From assembly GCF_030848575.1 (NCBI RefSeq), contig NZ_JAVDDX010000001.1, positions 62,001 to 126,000 on the forward strand: DNA of 64,000 bases. Reading direction: 5' to 3'. The DNA is from Haloarcula sp. H-GB4. GTDB taxonomy: Archaea > Halobacteriota > Halobacteria > Halobacteriales > Haloarculaceae. The translations under genes and the position numbers were made by a program. The notes under the pieces are model-generated. The model searched no databases, was not told the DNA's origin, and was given only the letters and a program-made list of their open reading frames with translations. Positions 21,055 through 31,920 of the stretch are shown one piece after another; position 1 is the stretch's first letter, and the number at the start of each line of letters is the position of its first letter.

Positions 21055-22668
21055 ATGGATGACCACACCACACTCCCGACGCGGATGCCCTGGACCAGCC
21101 TCGCCACCGTCGTCGGCGTGACGGCGCTGTTGGTCGCAGGACTGCTGGGGACCGTTTCCGCCGACCGGGCCGCGCTCGTCGGTGTGGCCACCGGTGTGCT
21201 GCTGGCACTGTCGCTGTGGCTGAGCGGCTGGGACCGCTGGCAGGCGGTCGGCACTGTTCTGGCCAGCACCCTCGCGCTGCCGGTCGCCGTCGGGCTCTCG
21301 ATCGCCACCGGTGGTGCGGTCGTCTCGCTCGGTGCCGAACTGTTCCCCGTCACTTCCCAAGCTGGCGTCCGACCAGCAGTCGTCACGCTGCTATCGCAAG
21401 TAATCGTCGTTCTCGGCTGTCTGACCGCTGTCTTCGGTGCGACCGCGGCCACCCGCGGCGTCGTCGATACCGAACGGGTGGGGACCTACGGTGGCACCGT
21501 CGTGCGGACGACCGTCGTTCCGTTCGCTGTTGCCCTCGTACTGTTCACGCGGGGGGCCATCGACTTCTTGCAATCTAACGCCGGGACGCCGGGCATCCAG
21601 CAACTGACCGGCGAGGTCCTCACTCGGGTGCTGGAACCGATTTTCGACCCGGTGCCCGGACGAACGCATATCGCTATCTTCAGCCTGTTGCTCGCTCTCG
21701 CCGCCACGGCGCTGGCCCGCGGACTCGACGCCTTGCCGCTTTCCGAACTCGTCCCGGAAACGAGCGACGCGCCCAATATCGACAGAGCCGTCGCCGCCGT
21801 TGAACGAACCTTCCGGTGGACTGGCCGGCTGGCCATGCTGGTCGCGCCGGTCGCCGGTCTGTTCGAACTGGGTCTCGGTCAGAAATCACTGGCTGGACTA
21901 CTCCCGGCCGGGCTGTACGACCTCATCGTCGCAGTCACGGCCGCGCCGGGTCTCCGCGGCCTCCTCTGGTGGCTGTTCCTCAGTGGGACAGTCGTCTCGG
22001 TGGCTGTCTGGTTCCTCCGGCGGACGGTCCAGAGTTCGGCCGACCGCGTGGGGACCGTCCTCGCGCCGTACGTCGGCGGCGGCGTTATCACGCTCGGCGC
22101 GGTGGCGGTCGCGGGACCGGCAATTGATGCCATCGAAGCAGCGCTCCGGGCGACGCCGGCCGCGGCAGCCGTTGAACAGTTCTTTGTTCCGATACTGGAC
22201 GTTTACGGCCCCGAGACCCTCACGCTGGCGCTGGCAGTCGTTGCGCTGTTTTCGCTTATCGGTGTCGCCGGTCAGCTGTGGGTGGCGCTGGCGATGAGCT
22301 ATCTGCGTGCGCGGACGGCCGGCGTCACGCTTGCCGCGGCCGGCCTGTTCGGTGCGAGCGCCTTCGCCGCGACGCTTTCGACGCCGACGTGGCTGGTGCT
22401 TGCGGGTCTGGTCGGTGCCGTCGTCGTCTGGGACGCCGGCTCCTTCGGGACGACGCTGGGACACGAGGCCGGCAGCGGGGCCGCGACGCGCCGCACTGAA
22501 CTCGTCCACACCGGCGGGACCGTCGCGGTCGGCGGCGTCGGCGCGGCGGCGACGCTGGGGCTGTCAGGCGTTGCTCGCGGTTCTATTGCTGTTGAGCCAT
22601 CGGTCGCCGTGGCCGGCCTCGTGGTCTGTCTCGTCGCCGTGTTGGCGCTAGTGGCTGCGATACGGTAG
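21055..22668 (+). CDS. polytopic membrane protein of the DUF58/MoxR locus
   Basis: A 537-residue, very hydrophobic protein with about twelve predicted membrane segments and almost no soluble domain. It follows the DUF58 gene by two bases. I recognise no transporter motif. Its place in the operon suggests a membrane partner of the transglutaminase/DUF58 complex; this is inference. Confidence 0.85.
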   Translation: MDDHTTLPTRMPWTSLATVVGVTALLVAGLLGTVSADRAALVGVATGVLLALSLWLSGWDRWQAVGTVLASTLALPVAVGLSIATGGAVVSLGAELFPVTSQAGVRPAVVTLLSQVIVVLGCLTAVFGATAATRGVVDTERVGTYGGTVVRTTVVPFAVALVLFTRGAIDFLQSNAGTPGIQQLTGEVLTRVLEPIFDPVPGRTHIAIFSLLLALAATALARGLDALPLSELVPETSDAPNIDRAVAAVERTFRWTGRLAMLVAPVAGLFELGLGQKSLAGLLPAGLYDLIVAVTAAPGLRGLLWWLFLSGTVVSVAVWFLRRTVQSSADRVGTVLAPYVGGGVITLGAVAVAGPAIDAIEAALRATPAAAAVEQFFVPILDVYGPETLTLALAVVALFSLIGVAGQLWVALAMSYLRARTAGVTLAAAGLFGASAFAATLSTPTWLVLAGLVGAVVVWDAGSFGTTLGHEAGSGAATRRTELVHTGGTVAVGGVGAAATLGLSGVARGSIAVEPSVAVAGLVVCLVAVLALVAAIR

Positions 22669-22713
22669 GATCACACCGAACAATCCATTGTGTCGTGGTG
22701 ACAAGTCAGTAGT

Positions 22714-23121
22714 ATGACCGACCGGTCCCCGCTGCGACGGGCCAGAGACAACGCGACGGAACTCGCCTCGCTGGCGGTCACCGGGTTCTGGCTCGTTGCC
22801 CTCTTCACCGGACAGGAGTGGTGGCTCGCGGCGCTCCTCGTCGGCTACGTGGTGGTCGTTCCGCTGACGGAGCTGCTGTATGGCGATACAGACGAGGAGG
22901 ACGATATCGGGAGAGCGGATTCAGCCCCGCCGAGCGGTGCTGGTGACGAAACACCGCTGGAGCGCTTGCGCCGTCGGTACGCCGAGGGGAAGCTGACCGA
23001 CGAACAGTTCGAACGGAAACTGGAACGACTGCTGGAAACGGAGACGCTGGAAGACATCGAGGACGGCGCGGCGGTCCGGGGGCAGGAGCGGGAGCGACAG
23101 CGCGAGACCGAGCGAACCTGA
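22714..23121 (+). CDS. SHOCT-domain membrane protein
   Basis: A 135-residue protein with two membrane segments at about 17-32 and 36-53, an acidic linker, and a C-terminal SHOCT (short C-terminal) motif, PLERLRRRYAEGKLTDEQFE, near 88-107. It is 45 bp downstream of the operon on the same strand and ends only 4 bp from the stop of moxR, which runs the other way. SHOCT motifs are thought to promote oligomerisation. The role here is unknown. Confidence 0.85.
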   Translation: MTDRSPLRRARDNATELASLAVTGFWLVALFTGQEWWLAALLVGYVVVVPLTELLYGDTDEEDDIGRADSAPPSGAGDETPLERLRRRYAEGKLTDEQFERKLERLLETETLEDIEDGAAVRGQERERQRETERT

Positions 23122-23125
23122 ACGG

Positions 23126-24079
23126 TTAGGGACTGACCGCCGGCACCTCGACGCGGTCCAGCACGTCGTCGACGACAGTCGCCGGGTTGACGCCACGGAC
23201 GCCTGCGTCGGCGGTCAGAACGAGTCGGTGGGCGAACGCCTCCTCGACGACGGCCTTCACGTCGTCCGGGACGGCGTAGTCGCGGCCGTCGAGGACCGCG
23301 GCGGCGCGAGTCGCCTCGAACAGTCGCTGAATACCACGCGGGGAGACGCCGACGTCCACGCGGTCGTCCTCGCGAGTAGCGCGGCCGAGTTCGACGACGT
23401 AGTCCCGGAGCGTGCCGTCGACAGTGACCGACTCGACTGCTCGCTGGAGTGCCGGCAGCCGCTCGCCATCGATGACGCTGGTGACGCTTGGGGCCTGTGC
23501 TGTGCGGTCGGCCCGCCGGTCGATGAGTTCGCGTTCGCCGCCGAAGTCGGGATACCCCATCGATGTTTTGACGATGAAGCGGTCCCGCTGGGCCTCGGGG
23601 AGGCCGAAGGTCCCCTCCTGTTCGACGGGGTTCTGCGTGGCGATGACGAAGAACGGCTCGGGCAGGTCGTGAGTCACACCGTCGACAGTGACCTGCTTCT
23701 CGCCCATCGCTTCGAGCAGCGCGGCCTGCGTCTTGGGCGGTGCGCGGTTGATTTCGTCGGCCAGCACGACGTTGGCGAAGACGGGGCCGGGCTGGAAGTC
23801 GAACTCGCCGGTGGCTTCGTTGAACACGTTCGAGCCGGTGATGTCGGACGGGAGCAGGTCCGGCGTGAACTGCACCCGTTTGAAGGAGAGGTCAAGCGCC
23901 GTCGCGAACGACTGGGCAGTGAGCGTCTTCCCCGTGCCCGGCACGTCTTCGAGCAGGACGTGCCCCCGGGCGAGAATCCCGGTCATGACGGTTTCGAGGA
24001 AGTGGTCGTCAGCGATGACGGCACTGCCGACGGCGTCGAGAATCTGTCGGCTGGTTCGTCCGGCAGTGTCGTGGTCCAT
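23126..24079 (-). CDS. MoxR family AAA+ ATPase
   Basis: A 317-residue MoxR-type AAA+ ATPase, a chaperone-like motor that matures or activates partner proteins carrying VWA or DUF58 domains. The Walker A motif EDVPGTGKTLTA lies near 44-55 and the Walker B is VVLADEINRAPPKTQ. The sensor 1 segment FVIATQNPVEQEGTF and a C-terminal lid are present. It is encoded tail to tail with the transglutaminase/DUF58 operon, with a 4-bp gap, instead of leading it as in many bacteria. A functional link is inferred from this well-known association. Confidence 0.93.
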   Translation of the reverse strand: MDHDTAGRTSRQILDAVGSAVIADDHFLETVMTGILARGHVLLEDVPGTGKTLTAQSFATALDLSFKRVQFTPDLLPSDITGSNVFNEATGEFDFQPGPVFANVVLADEINRAPPKTQAALLEAMGEKQVTVDGVTHDLPEPFFVIATQNPVEQEGTFGLPEAQRDRFIVKTSMGYPDFGGERELIDRRADRTAQAPSVTSVIDGERLPALQRAVESVTVDGTLRDYVVELGRATREDDRVDVGVSPRGIQRLFEATRAAAVLDGRDYAVPDDVKAVVEEAFAHRLVLTADAGVRGVNPATVVDDVLDRVEVPAVSP

Positions 24080-24140
24080 ACCGGCGTGTAGATAGCCACC
24101 GACAAATACCCTCTCCCTCGGTTTCGCCGGTCGGCGAACC

Positions 24141-24154
24141 GATACCGTGGTATC
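24141..24154. promoter_or_regulatory. inverted repeat GATACC-N2-GGTATC upstream of metY
   Basis: Two 6-bp arms, GATACC and GGTATC, are separated by 2 bp, about 70 bp before the metY start and about 60 bp before the moxR start in a divergent intergenic region. It could be an operator for either gene; there is no other evidence. Confidence 0.3.
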
Positions 24155-24222
24155 CTATCACAATAAGAGAGAATTGCCGTAACTCTGAGTTATAGATAGC
24201 TAGAGATATATGCATACTGCAC

Positions 24223-25509
24223 ATGACCGACGACTACGGATTCGGGACGCGCTGTGTCCACGCCGGCCAGGAGGAGCCGGACCCGGCCACAGGGGCACGC
24301 GCGCCGCCCATCTATCAGACCTCGTCGTACGTCTTCGAGGACGCCGACACCGCGGCCGACCGGTACGCCCTGAATGACGACGGCAACGTCTACTCGCGGT
24401 TCGACAACCCCACTGTCCGGATGCTCGAAAGCCGTATCGCGTCGCTCGAAAACGCCGTCGACGCCGTCGCGACGGGGTCGGGGATGGCCGCACTCGACGC
24501 CGGGACGTTCGTCCTCGCGGCCAACGGTGACAACATCGTGACGGCCTCTTCTATCTACGGCGGCACCCACTCCTACTATTCCAACACCGCCAGCCGCCGG
24601 GGTATCGAGACGCGGTTCGTCGACACGCTCGACCCGGACGCCTACGCCGAAGCCATCGACGAAGACACGGCCTACGTCCACTTCGAGACCATCGGGAACC
24701 CGTCGCTGGTCGTCCCGCCCATGGAGGAAATCGCCGGGGTGGCCCACGACCACGGCGTGCCTGTCTTCGTCGACAACACGTTCGGGACGCCGGCCCTGTG
24801 TAACCCGCTAGACCACGGCGTGGACCTCCTCTGGGAATCGACGACGAAGTGGATCCACGGCTCCGGGACAACCGTCGGCGGTGTCCTCGTCGACGGCGGT
24901 TCGTTCCCCTGGGACGAGTACCCCGAGAAGTTCCCGGAACTCGGCGGCGAAAATGAGGCCTTCGGCAAGAACTTCTCCGAGGCCTTCGGCGACCGCGCCT
25001 TCTCCGTCGCCGCCCGCCAGCGCGCGCTCCGGTCGCTTGGCGACGGCCAGAAGCCGTTCGACGCCTGGGCGACCCTCCAAGGCGCGGAAACCCTCTCTCT
25101 GCGGATGGAACGCCACTGCGAGAACGCGATGGCTGTCGCCCAGCACCTCGAAAACCACTCCGAGGTCGCCTGGGTCACCTATCCTGGGCTGGAGAGCCAC
25201 GAGACCCACGACCTAGCACAGCAGTACCTCTCCGGCGGGTTCGGCGGTATCGTCACGTTCGGGCTGGAAGCCGGCTACGACGCCGGCCGACGGTTCTGCG
25301 AGGAGACGGATCTAGCCCAGTTCCTCGCGAACATCGGCGACGCCAAGACGCTGGTCATCCACCCGGCCTCGACTACCCACGCCCAGCTCAGTGAGGCGGA
25401 ACAGCGTGCCAGCGGCGTCACGCCGGACCTCCTCCGGTTCAGCGTCGGCATCGAAGACCCAGAGGACATCATCGCAGACATCGACGCCACAATCGAACGA
25501 GTCACATGA
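24223..25509 (+). CDS. metY: O-acetylhomoserine aminocarboxypropyltransferase (sulfhydrylase)
   Basis: A 428-residue Cys/Met-metabolism PLP enzyme. It adds sulfide to O-acetyl-L-homoserine to make homocysteine, the last carbon-skeleton step before methionine. Family marks are the start motif TRCVHAGQ, the cofactor loop [10 protein letters not shown], and the PLP lysine K209 in [11 protein letters not shown]; the [13 protein letters not shown] and [10 protein letters not shown] segments follow. The long C-terminal insert typical of sulfhydrylases separates it from cystathionine synthases. It overlaps metX by ATGA, so the two enzymes of the acetyl route are made together. AT-rich TAGATAGCTAGAG about 27 bp upstream can serve as TATA box. 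Confidence 0.95.
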   Translation: MTDDYGFGTRCVHAGQEEPDPATGARAPPIYQTSSYVFEDADTAADRYALNDDGNVYSRFDNPTVRMLESRIASLENAVDAVATGSGMAALDAGTFVLAANGDNIVTASSIYGGTHSYYSNTASRRGIETRFVDTLDPDAYAEAIDEDTAYVHFETIGNPSLVVPPMEEIAGVAHDHGVPVFVDNTFGTPALCNPLDHGVDLLWESTTKWIHGSGTTVGGVLVDGGSFPWDEYPEKFPELGGENEAFGKNFSEAFGDRAFSVAARQRALRSLGDGQKPFDAWATLQGAETLSLRMERHCENAMAVAQHLENHSEVAWVTYPGLESHETHDLAQQYLSGGFGGIVTFGLEAGYDAGRRFCEETDLAQFLANIGDAKTLVIHPASTTHAQLSEAEQRASGVTPDLLRFSVGIEDPEDIIADIDATIERVT

Positions 25510-26714
25510 ACGTCGAACACAACACCGTCTCGCTCGGCGAGTTCGAGTTCGACTGCGGGGAGACGATTCCGGATCTGGAAATCACCTACGAGGCCTACGG
25601 GGAGTTCGACGGCGACAACGCGGTGCTGGTCTGTCACGCCCTGACTGGTAGCGCCCACGTCGCCGGCCGCGACCGGGTCGACAGTGCCGATCAGGCCCGC
25701 GCTTGGTGGGACGACATAGTCGGGCCGGGCAAGGCCATCGACACCACGGAGTACTACGTCGTCTGTGCGAACGTGCCCGGTTCCTGCTACGGCTCGACGG
25801 GACCGAAAAGCGAGAACCCGGAGACGGGTGAGCCCTACGGCACCGACTTCCCGCCGGTCACCGTCACAGACTGGACCGAAGCCCAGCGCGCGCTGCTTGA
25901 CGAACTCGGGATTCCGCACCTCCATGCTGTCGTCGGCGGCAGCGTCGGTGGCATGAACGTCATCGAGTGGGCCAAGCGCCACCCGGACCACGTCGACCGC
26001 ATCGTTCCCATCGCCGCGGCTGCGCGACTGGACACGCAGTGCCTCTCGCTCGACGCTATCGCCCGCCGGGCCATCACGACCGACCCGAACTGGAATCAGG
26101 GCCACTACTACGGCGAGGATCAAGACCCGCCGAGCGACGGGCTGGCGCTGGCCCGCCAACTGGGCCACGTGATGTACCTCTCGAAGGCGTCGATGGAGCG
26201 GCGCTTCGGCCGCCGCGCCGCCGGCCGGGACGCCGTCCGCACGTTCCCCACTGACGCCGCGGGCGCGTTCTTTCCGTACCGCGACGTGGAGTCGTATCTC
26301 GATTACAACGCCGAGAAGTTCACCGAGCGATTCGACGCCAACAGCTACCTCTATCTGACGCGGGCGATGGACAACTACGACCTCGCCGCCGGGTTCGAGT
26401 CCGACACGGACGCGCTGGCGGCGTTCGACGGCGACGCGCTGGTGATGTCCTTTACCGCCGACTGGCACTTCACCACCCAGCAGGCGGAGGCGCTAGCCGA
26501 CTCGCTCCGGGAGGCCGACGCGAACGTCGCCCACCACGTCATCGACTCCGACCACGGCCACGACGCGTTCCTCGTCGAACCGGACAACGTCGGGCCGCCG
26601 CTCGCGGACTTCCTCGACGCGGGCGTCGACGGTAACGCCGTCACCGATTCGGTGGTCGAGGACAGTCAGGAGAGCGACTTCGCACCCGTCCACAACAGCC
26701 TGTTCTCGCGGTAG
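25506..26714 (+). CDS. metX: homoserine O-acetyltransferase
   Basis: A 402-residue alpha/beta-hydrolase-fold enzyme that acetylates L-homoserine with acetyl-CoA, supplying the substrate of the preceding MetY. The nucleophile is S146 in [13 protein letters not shown], the acid D319 in TADWHFT and the base H352 in DHGHDAF. The oxyanion region [12 protein letters not shown] is also present. The length is typical for MetX. Its ATG overlaps the metY stop by 4 bp. About 20 C-terminal residues after the catalytic domain are not conserved in the family. Confidence 0.95.
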   Translation: MNVEHNTVSLGEFEFDCGETIPDLEITYEAYGEFDGDNAVLVCHALTGSAHVAGRDRVDSADQARAWWDDIVGPGKAIDTTEYYVVCANVPGSCYGSTGPKSENPETGEPYGTDFPPVTVTDWTEAQRALLDELGIPHLHAVVGGSVGGMNVIEWAKRHPDHVDRIVPIAAAARLDTQCLSLDAIARRAITTDPNWNQGHYYGEDQDPPSDGLALARQLGHVMYLSKASMERRFGRRAAGRDAVRTFPTDAAGAFFPYRDVESYLDYNAEKFTERFDANSYLYLTRAMDNYDLAAGFESDTDALAAFDGDALVMSFTADWHFTTQQAEALADSLREADANVAHHVIDSDHGHDAFLVEPDNVGPPLADFLDAGVDGNAVTDSVVEDSQESDFAPVHNSLFSR

Positions 26715-26831
26715 CGACGCAGGCATCTCAGGGGCTGACTGGGCGATCTTCTCTCCTCGGTCGGCTCGTCGATCATGCAATTCTCGGCTCACGCTAGCAT
26801 TTAACACATCTCGGACCGACTAGCTCTATGT

Positions 26832-27134
26832 ATGGCTGACATGACCACGAACATCGAAAGCGAGGAGTATTCGTTCGGACAGACGGTGTACGACGAAGAC
26901 GGCAACGAACTCGGGACCATCCGCGGGTTCGACGAACACGGGTTCTACGTCACGGTTGAGGACGGCATCGAAGCGATGTCAAGCGAGCATCTCAGCGCTG
27001 GGGCCGCGGGCGAGGCCGAACTGATGTGGCGCTGCTGGGAATGCGGCGAAATGGGCCAAATAGAGGATATCCCCGACGAATGCCCGTCCTGTAACGCGCC
27101 AAAAGAGGATATCTACTATTGGCAGGAGGATTGA
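26832..27134 (+). CDS. rubredoxin-like zinc protein with N-terminal PRC-like domain
   Basis: A 100-residue protein. The N-terminal half (GQTVYDEDGNELGTIRGFDE) looks like a small PRC-barrel-type module, and the C-terminal half is a rubredoxin-like metal knuckle with CWEC and CPSC pairs (about residues 69-72 and 85-88). The similar haloarchaeal family is annotated as a DUF7130 rubredoxin-like protein. It may start at Met1 or at Met4. The function is unknown; zinc or iron binding is inferred from the four Cys. Confidence 0.75.
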   Translation: MADMTTNIESEEYSFGQTVYDEDGNELGTIRGFDEHGFYVTVEDGIEAMSSEHLSAGAAGEAELMWRCWECGEMGQIEDIPDECPSCNAPKEDIYYWQED

Positions 27135-27182
27135 GACGGCTCGGTGGCTGTCTGGAATCACCGACTGCATCCGCGACGGTGG

Positions 27183-27740
27183 TTACGCTTGCTCGAATCG
27201 CTCGGCGACGCCCGGTCCGACTGCTTCCTGCACTGTCTCGCCGGCCGACGGCGGGAGCGAGAACCGAAGCGTCGTCCAGTCGAGTTCGAGAATTGCGTGC
27301 CCGTCCTCGTCACCGATGACGACGTACACTAGTGTCCCCCCGTAGACTCGCGCCAGCGCGTCGAACGTTTCTGTCGTCAGCGGCACCGTTCCGGTCGTGT
27401 GAGTGTCCGTAGCCGAAACGTCGGTGTGGCCCGCGAGTGTCTCGACAGCAAACCGTTCGTGCTGGGGGGTGTCTCGCCGTCCGGCACCGAGGTGGACGAA
27501 CGCTTTTGCGGGAGACCGAGGTGACGCGTCCAGCACCGCTGCGAGCACGTCCAGCCCGACCGCCTCGTCGGGGTCGGCCAGTTCGAACCGACGCCTGGTT
27601 TCGTCTTCCGGCCAGGTCGGCCCCGGTTCGCCGTCGCCACCGATGCCCTCCCACGCCGTGACGATTGTCTCGGTCAACCGGTCGATACCGATCTCGTCGA
27701 TGGCCCGAACTACTGCCTCGGCGTCGTCGGAGTCGCCCAT
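27183..27740 (-). CDS. hypothetical haloarchaeal protein
   Basis: A 185-residue acidic soluble protein beginning MGDSDDAEAVVRAIDEIGID. The frame runs on to 27926, but the added part is Arg-rich and unlike a haloarchaeal protein, so ATG 27740 is chosen. No membrane segment or motif is recognised. It has a mixed helix/strand pattern (TLVYVVIGDEDGHAILELDW). It is divergent from the ketopantoate-reductase-like gene. Confidence 0.65.
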   Translation of the reverse strand: MGDSDDAEAVVRAIDEIGIDRLTETIVTAWEGIGGDGEPGPTWPEDETRRRFELADPDEAVGLDVLAAVLDASPRSPAKAFVHLGAGRRDTPQHERFAVETLAGHTDVSATDTHTTGTVPLTTETFDALARVYGGTLVYVVIGDEDGHAILELDWTTLRFSLPPSAGETVQEAVGPGVAERFEQA

Positions 27741-27829
27741 GCTCACTCGTTCGCCACTCGTGGGCAAGTGCGTGCTGATTCCGGTACGCCGGTGGTAGGT
27801 TTTTGTCTGGGCCGTCCGTGCGAGGCGGT

Positions 27830-28714
27830 ATGGATATCGTCGTCGTCGGGGCTGGGAGCCTCGGCAGCCTCGTCGGTGGCCTGCTCGCTCGCGAACACGA
27901 CGTGACGCTCGTGGGCCGAGAGCCACACGTGGGCAGCGTCAGCGAGAACGGTCTCTCGGTGGTCGGAGCCGAGCAGTTCCGGGTCCACCCGAACGCACAG
28001 ACGCCGATTCCGCAGCGTGCCGACCTCGCGCTGGTGACAGTCAAGGCATACGACACCGCTGCAACGGCAGCGGACCTTGCCGACTGTACGCTCGATGCGT
28101 GTCTCTCACTCCAGAACGGGATGGGCAACGAATCGCAGTTGGCTGCCGAACTCGACTGTCCGGTGCTGGCAGGGACGTGTTCATACGGCGCGCGACTCCA
28201 AGAGCCGGGTACCGTCGCGTTCACCGGCCGCGGCGAGATCGTGCTGGGGAACCGCAACGGCGGCCGGTCCGCAGTTGCCGACGACATCGGGGCGGCGTTC
28301 CGTGCGGCCGACATTGAGACGACCGTCGCGGCGGACATGCCAACCCGGCTCTGGGAGAAACTCGCAGTCAACGCCGGCATCAACGCGGTGACAGCGCTCG
28401 CCCGTGTGCCGAACGGTGCGCTGGCCGACTCACCGGCCGACGATATCGCCGCTGACGCCGCCCGTGAGACGGCCGCCGTTGCCCGCAAGCAGGGCATCGA
28501 CCTCCCCGACGAGCGCGCGGTGTCGCTCGTCGAGCGTGTCGTCCGTGACACTGCCGCCAACCACTCGTCGATGTATCAGGACATCTCGGCCGGCCGTCGG
28601 ACAGAAATAGACGCCATCAACGGCTACGTCGCCGAGACTGCGACGGTGCCGGTCCCCGTGAATGAAACGCTTGCCGGTCTGGTCCGCACATGGGAGCGCC
28701 ACCGCGAGCAGTAA
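27830..28714 (+). CDS. panE: 2-dehydropantoate 2-reductase (ketopantoate reductase family)
   Basis: A 294-residue NAD(P)-dependent reductase that converts ketopantoate to pantoate in coenzyme A synthesis. The Rossmann motif VVGAGSLGSLVGG is at residues 5-17, the VKAYDT segment carries the usual Lys, and the C-terminal ApbA_C domain contains EKLAVNAGINAVTAL and a late SSMYQDISAGRRTEIDAING active-site segment. The GTG/ATG upstream in frame would add nine residues that do not fit the family, so ATG 27830 is taken. The substrate is inferred from family only. Confidence 0.85.
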   Translation: MDIVVVGAGSLGSLVGGLLAREHDVTLVGREPHVGSVSENGLSVVGAEQFRVHPNAQTPIPQRADLALVTVKAYDTAATAADLADCTLDACLSLQNGMGNESQLAAELDCPVLAGTCSYGARLQEPGTVAFTGRGEIVLGNRNGGRSAVADDIGAAFRAADIETTVAADMPTRLWEKLAVNAGINAVTALARVPNGALADSPADDIAADAARETAAVARKQGIDLPDERAVSLVERVVRDTAANHSSMYQDISAGRRTEIDAINGYVAETATVPVPVNETLAGLVRTWERHREQ

Positions 28715-28814
28715 CTAGCTGCAACTGACCGCTACCGACGCGATAGCGGGGGTTTGCGTTATCACAAACACCGGGATATCGGCGCTGACGGCCGCTCTGG
28801 AATCACACAATGAC

Positions 28815-28820
28815 TATATA
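28815..28820 (+). promoter_or_regulatory. TATA box for the dgoD leader ORF
   Basis: TATATA is centred about 27 bp before ATG 28844 of a 31-codon upstream ORF and about 118 bp before the dgoD ATG. The spacing predicts a transcript that begins at the short ORF. Confidence 0.5.
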
Positions 28821-28843
28821 CACGTCTCCTATGTGTGTCTCAC

Positions 28844-28935
28844 ATGACTCCACACGCCGACGAAGCACGGTTCGAAACATCGCGTACTGCTCTCCACGGG
28901 ACTGATGTGCATGGCACAGCGCGGAGGACACTGGA

Positions 28936-28939
<4 letters not shown>
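28844..28939 (+). CDS. putative leaderless 31-aa upstream ORF coupled to dgoD
   Basis: A 31-codon ORF that begins ATG ACT CCA and ends in TGA at 28937-28939, overlapping the dgoD ATG (28936-28938) as ATGA. Its ATG sits where transcription from the TATA box at 28815-28820 should begin. A GGAGG lies inside it, 8 bases before the dgoD ATG. The peptide is not related to DgoD and has no recognised motif, so it may work as a leader that couples or tunes dgoD translation. Confidence 0.45.
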
Positions 28940-30111
<1,172 letters not shown>

Positions 30112-30211
30112 TCCGGCAGCGATTCCCTCTGTCGCCCCCCGTCAGCGACCGCGTTGGTGATTGAACGCACCAAAGGAAAGGGCTCATATCCCGCGCCCGA
30201 TACGTACCTGT

Positions 30212-30871
30212 ATGGCCTCCTCAACGTCGTGGAAGCGCGATTTCGCGAGCGGCCTTATTATCCTGCTGCCGCTTCTCGTGACAGCATACGTCATTCTCTA
30301 TCTCTACTCTATTCTCGCGTCCGCAGCGGTTATCGACGCCATTGACAGCCAGTTGCTGTCAACGCTGGGACTCCCTTCGGGAGAGCCGTCTGTTGAACTC
30401 GCTCGGGTGTTCACGACGCTGATTATCTTTATCCTCATCGTATTCTCTATCGGCTATCTGATGCGGACGGCCTTCGGCGATATCGTCGAACGCGCAATCG
30501 ATGACGCAATGAACCACGTGCCGGGCCTCCGGGTGGTGTACAACGCCTCGAAGATGGCGGTCGAGACGGCCGTCGGGGGAACCGAAGACCTCCAGGCGCC
30601 GGTAAAACTCGAAGTGTGGGACGGGATGCGGATGACGGCGTTCAAAACTGGACAGACGACCGACGACGGCCGCGAGGTGCTCTTCCTGCCGACGGCGCCG
30701 AACATCACGACCGGCTACGTCGTCGAGGTTGAACCGCACCGCTACGAGGAAATTGATGAGCGCGTCGAAGAAGCGCTGACGCGCATCCTCAGCGCCGGCT
30801 TCGGCGACACGGACCGTAGTAACGCGACGCCGATTCCGGTCGCCGACGAGGACGACCTCGCAGACAATTAA
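30212..30871 (+). CDS. DUF502 family membrane protein
   Basis: A 219-residue protein with two membrane segments at about 12-40 and 66-92, followed by the DUF502 soluble domain (NHVPGLRVVYNASKM near 108-122, then FLPTAPNITTGYVVEV). The family is widespread in bacteria and archaea and its function is unknown. ATG 30212 is chosen over 30161 because the extra residues are Arg/Pro-rich and TCATATCC at about 30184-30191 lies 25 bp upstream. Confidence 0.88.
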   Translation: MASSTSWKRDFASGLIILLPLLVTAYVILYLYSILASAAVIDAIDSQLLSTLGLPSGEPSVELARVFTTLIIFILIVFSIGYLMRTAFGDIVERAIDDAMNHVPGLRVVYNASKMAVETAVGGTEDLQAPVKLEVWDGMRMTAFKTGQTTDDGREVLFLPTAPNITTGYVVEVEPHRYEEIDERVEEALTRILSAGFGDTDRSNATPIPVADEDDLADN

Positions 30872-30891
30872 CCGCGGAGTTCAGTTCCCGC

Positions 30892-31824
30892 TCAGACGTA
30901 GTGGAACCACTCTTCGCGGTCACCGCTCTCAATCACGTCGAAGAAAGCCGACTGAAGCTCGTCAGTGACCGGCCCCTTCGTCCCCTTGCCGATTTCGTTG
31001 TCGTCAACGCTCCGGATGGGGGTGACCTCCGCTGCCGTCCCGGTGAAGAACAGTTCGTCAGCGGTGTACAGTTCGCCACGGGAGATGGTCGCTTCTTCGT
31101 GGACGGTGTAGCCCATCTCTTCGGCGAGCGTGATTGCGGTGTTGCGGGTGATGCCTTCGAGGATGCTCTCGGCCAGCCCGGGTGTGTAGATTTCGCCGTC
31201 CCGGACCATGAAGATGTTCTCGCCCGGCCCTTCGGCGACGTTGCCCTCCTTGTTCAGGACGATGGCCTCGGTGTAGCCGTTGCGGCGAGCCTCCTCGCCG
31301 GCGAGCATACTGTTGACGTACAGGCCGGTCGTCTTGATGTTGGTCGGAATCTGGCTGGAGGCGTGCTTGCGCCAGGACGACACCATCACGTCGACGCCCT
31401 CCTCCAGCGCTTCCTCGCCCAGATACGCGCCCCACGGCCACGCTGCGATGGTGGTCTTCGTCGGGCAGTCTTTCGGACTCACGCCGAGCGAGTCGAAGCC
31501 GTAGTAGACGATGGGGCGGATATAACACGACTCGAACCCTTCCGTCTCGATGAGTTCTGTCGTCGCCTCGGTGAGTTCGTCTTTGCTGAACTCGATGTCG
31601 AGGTCGTAGGGTTTCGCGGACTTGTACAGGCGGTCTAAGTGTTCCTCCCAGCGGAAGATTGCCGGTCCCTGTTCAGTGTCGTAACAGCGAACACCCTCGA
31701 AAACGCCGGTCCCGTAGTGCAGCGCGTGCGTGAGAACGTGGGTCTGTGCGTCCTCGAAGTCGACGAACTCGCCGTCCATCCAGATACGGTCGGTTCCCTC
31801 GAACATCTCCGGACGGTCGCTCAT
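30892..31824 (-). CDS. ilvE: branched-chain amino acid aminotransferase
   Basis: A 310-residue class IV PLP aminotransferase that makes or breaks valine, leucine and isoleucine by exchange with glutamate. The PLP lysine is K164 in TNIKTTGLYVNS, followed by EARRNGYTEAI and GENIFMVR. The length is typical. The start is the ATG that overlaps the stop of a 25-codon upstream ORF (ATGA); GGAGG lies 9 bases before it. The frame extends further upstream but the added residues are basic and unlike the family. It converges with the DUF502 gene. Confidence 0.95.
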   Translation of the reverse strand: MSDRPEMFEGTDRIWMDGEFVDFEDAQTHVLTHALHYGTGVFEGVRCYDTEQGPAIFRWEEHLDRLYKSAKPYDLDIEFSKDELTEATTELIETEGFESCYIRPIVYYGFDSLGVSPKDCPTKTTIAAWPWGAYLGEEALEEGVDVMVSSWRKHASSQIPTNIKTTGLYVNSMLAGEEARRNGYTEAIVLNKEGNVAEGPGENIFMVRDGEIYTPGLAESILEGITRNTAITLAEEMGYTVHEEATISRGELYTADELFFTGTAAEVTPIRSVDDNEIGKGTKGPVTDELQSAFFDVIESGDREEWFHYV

Positions 31825-31898
31825 CGCACGACCCCTCCAGTGAGTTGCCAGTCGCGATGTCCGCGGGTGGTGCCTCCTGCTGTCTCGTCGTGTGTCAT
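31821..31898 (-). CDS. putative leaderless 25-aa upstream ORF coupled to ilvE
   Basis: A 25-codon ORF, ATG ACA CAC GAC at 31898, ends TGA at 31823-31821, overlapping the ilvE ATG (31824-31822) as ATGA. A GGAGG for ilvE lies inside it. It starts where the promoter at 31921-31926 should begin the RNA. The peptide has only a short Leu/Val cluster near its end. The design is the same as upstream of dgoD. Confidence 0.4.
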   Translation of the reverse strand: MTHDETAGGTTRGHRDWQLTGGVVR

Positions 31899-31920
31899 AT
31901 CTACCCCATTGATTCCCTTG

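Noticed and set aside
25275-26468. 397-codon frame antisense to metY and metX
   Set aside because: Shadow frame; both plus-strand genes have full catalytic residues.
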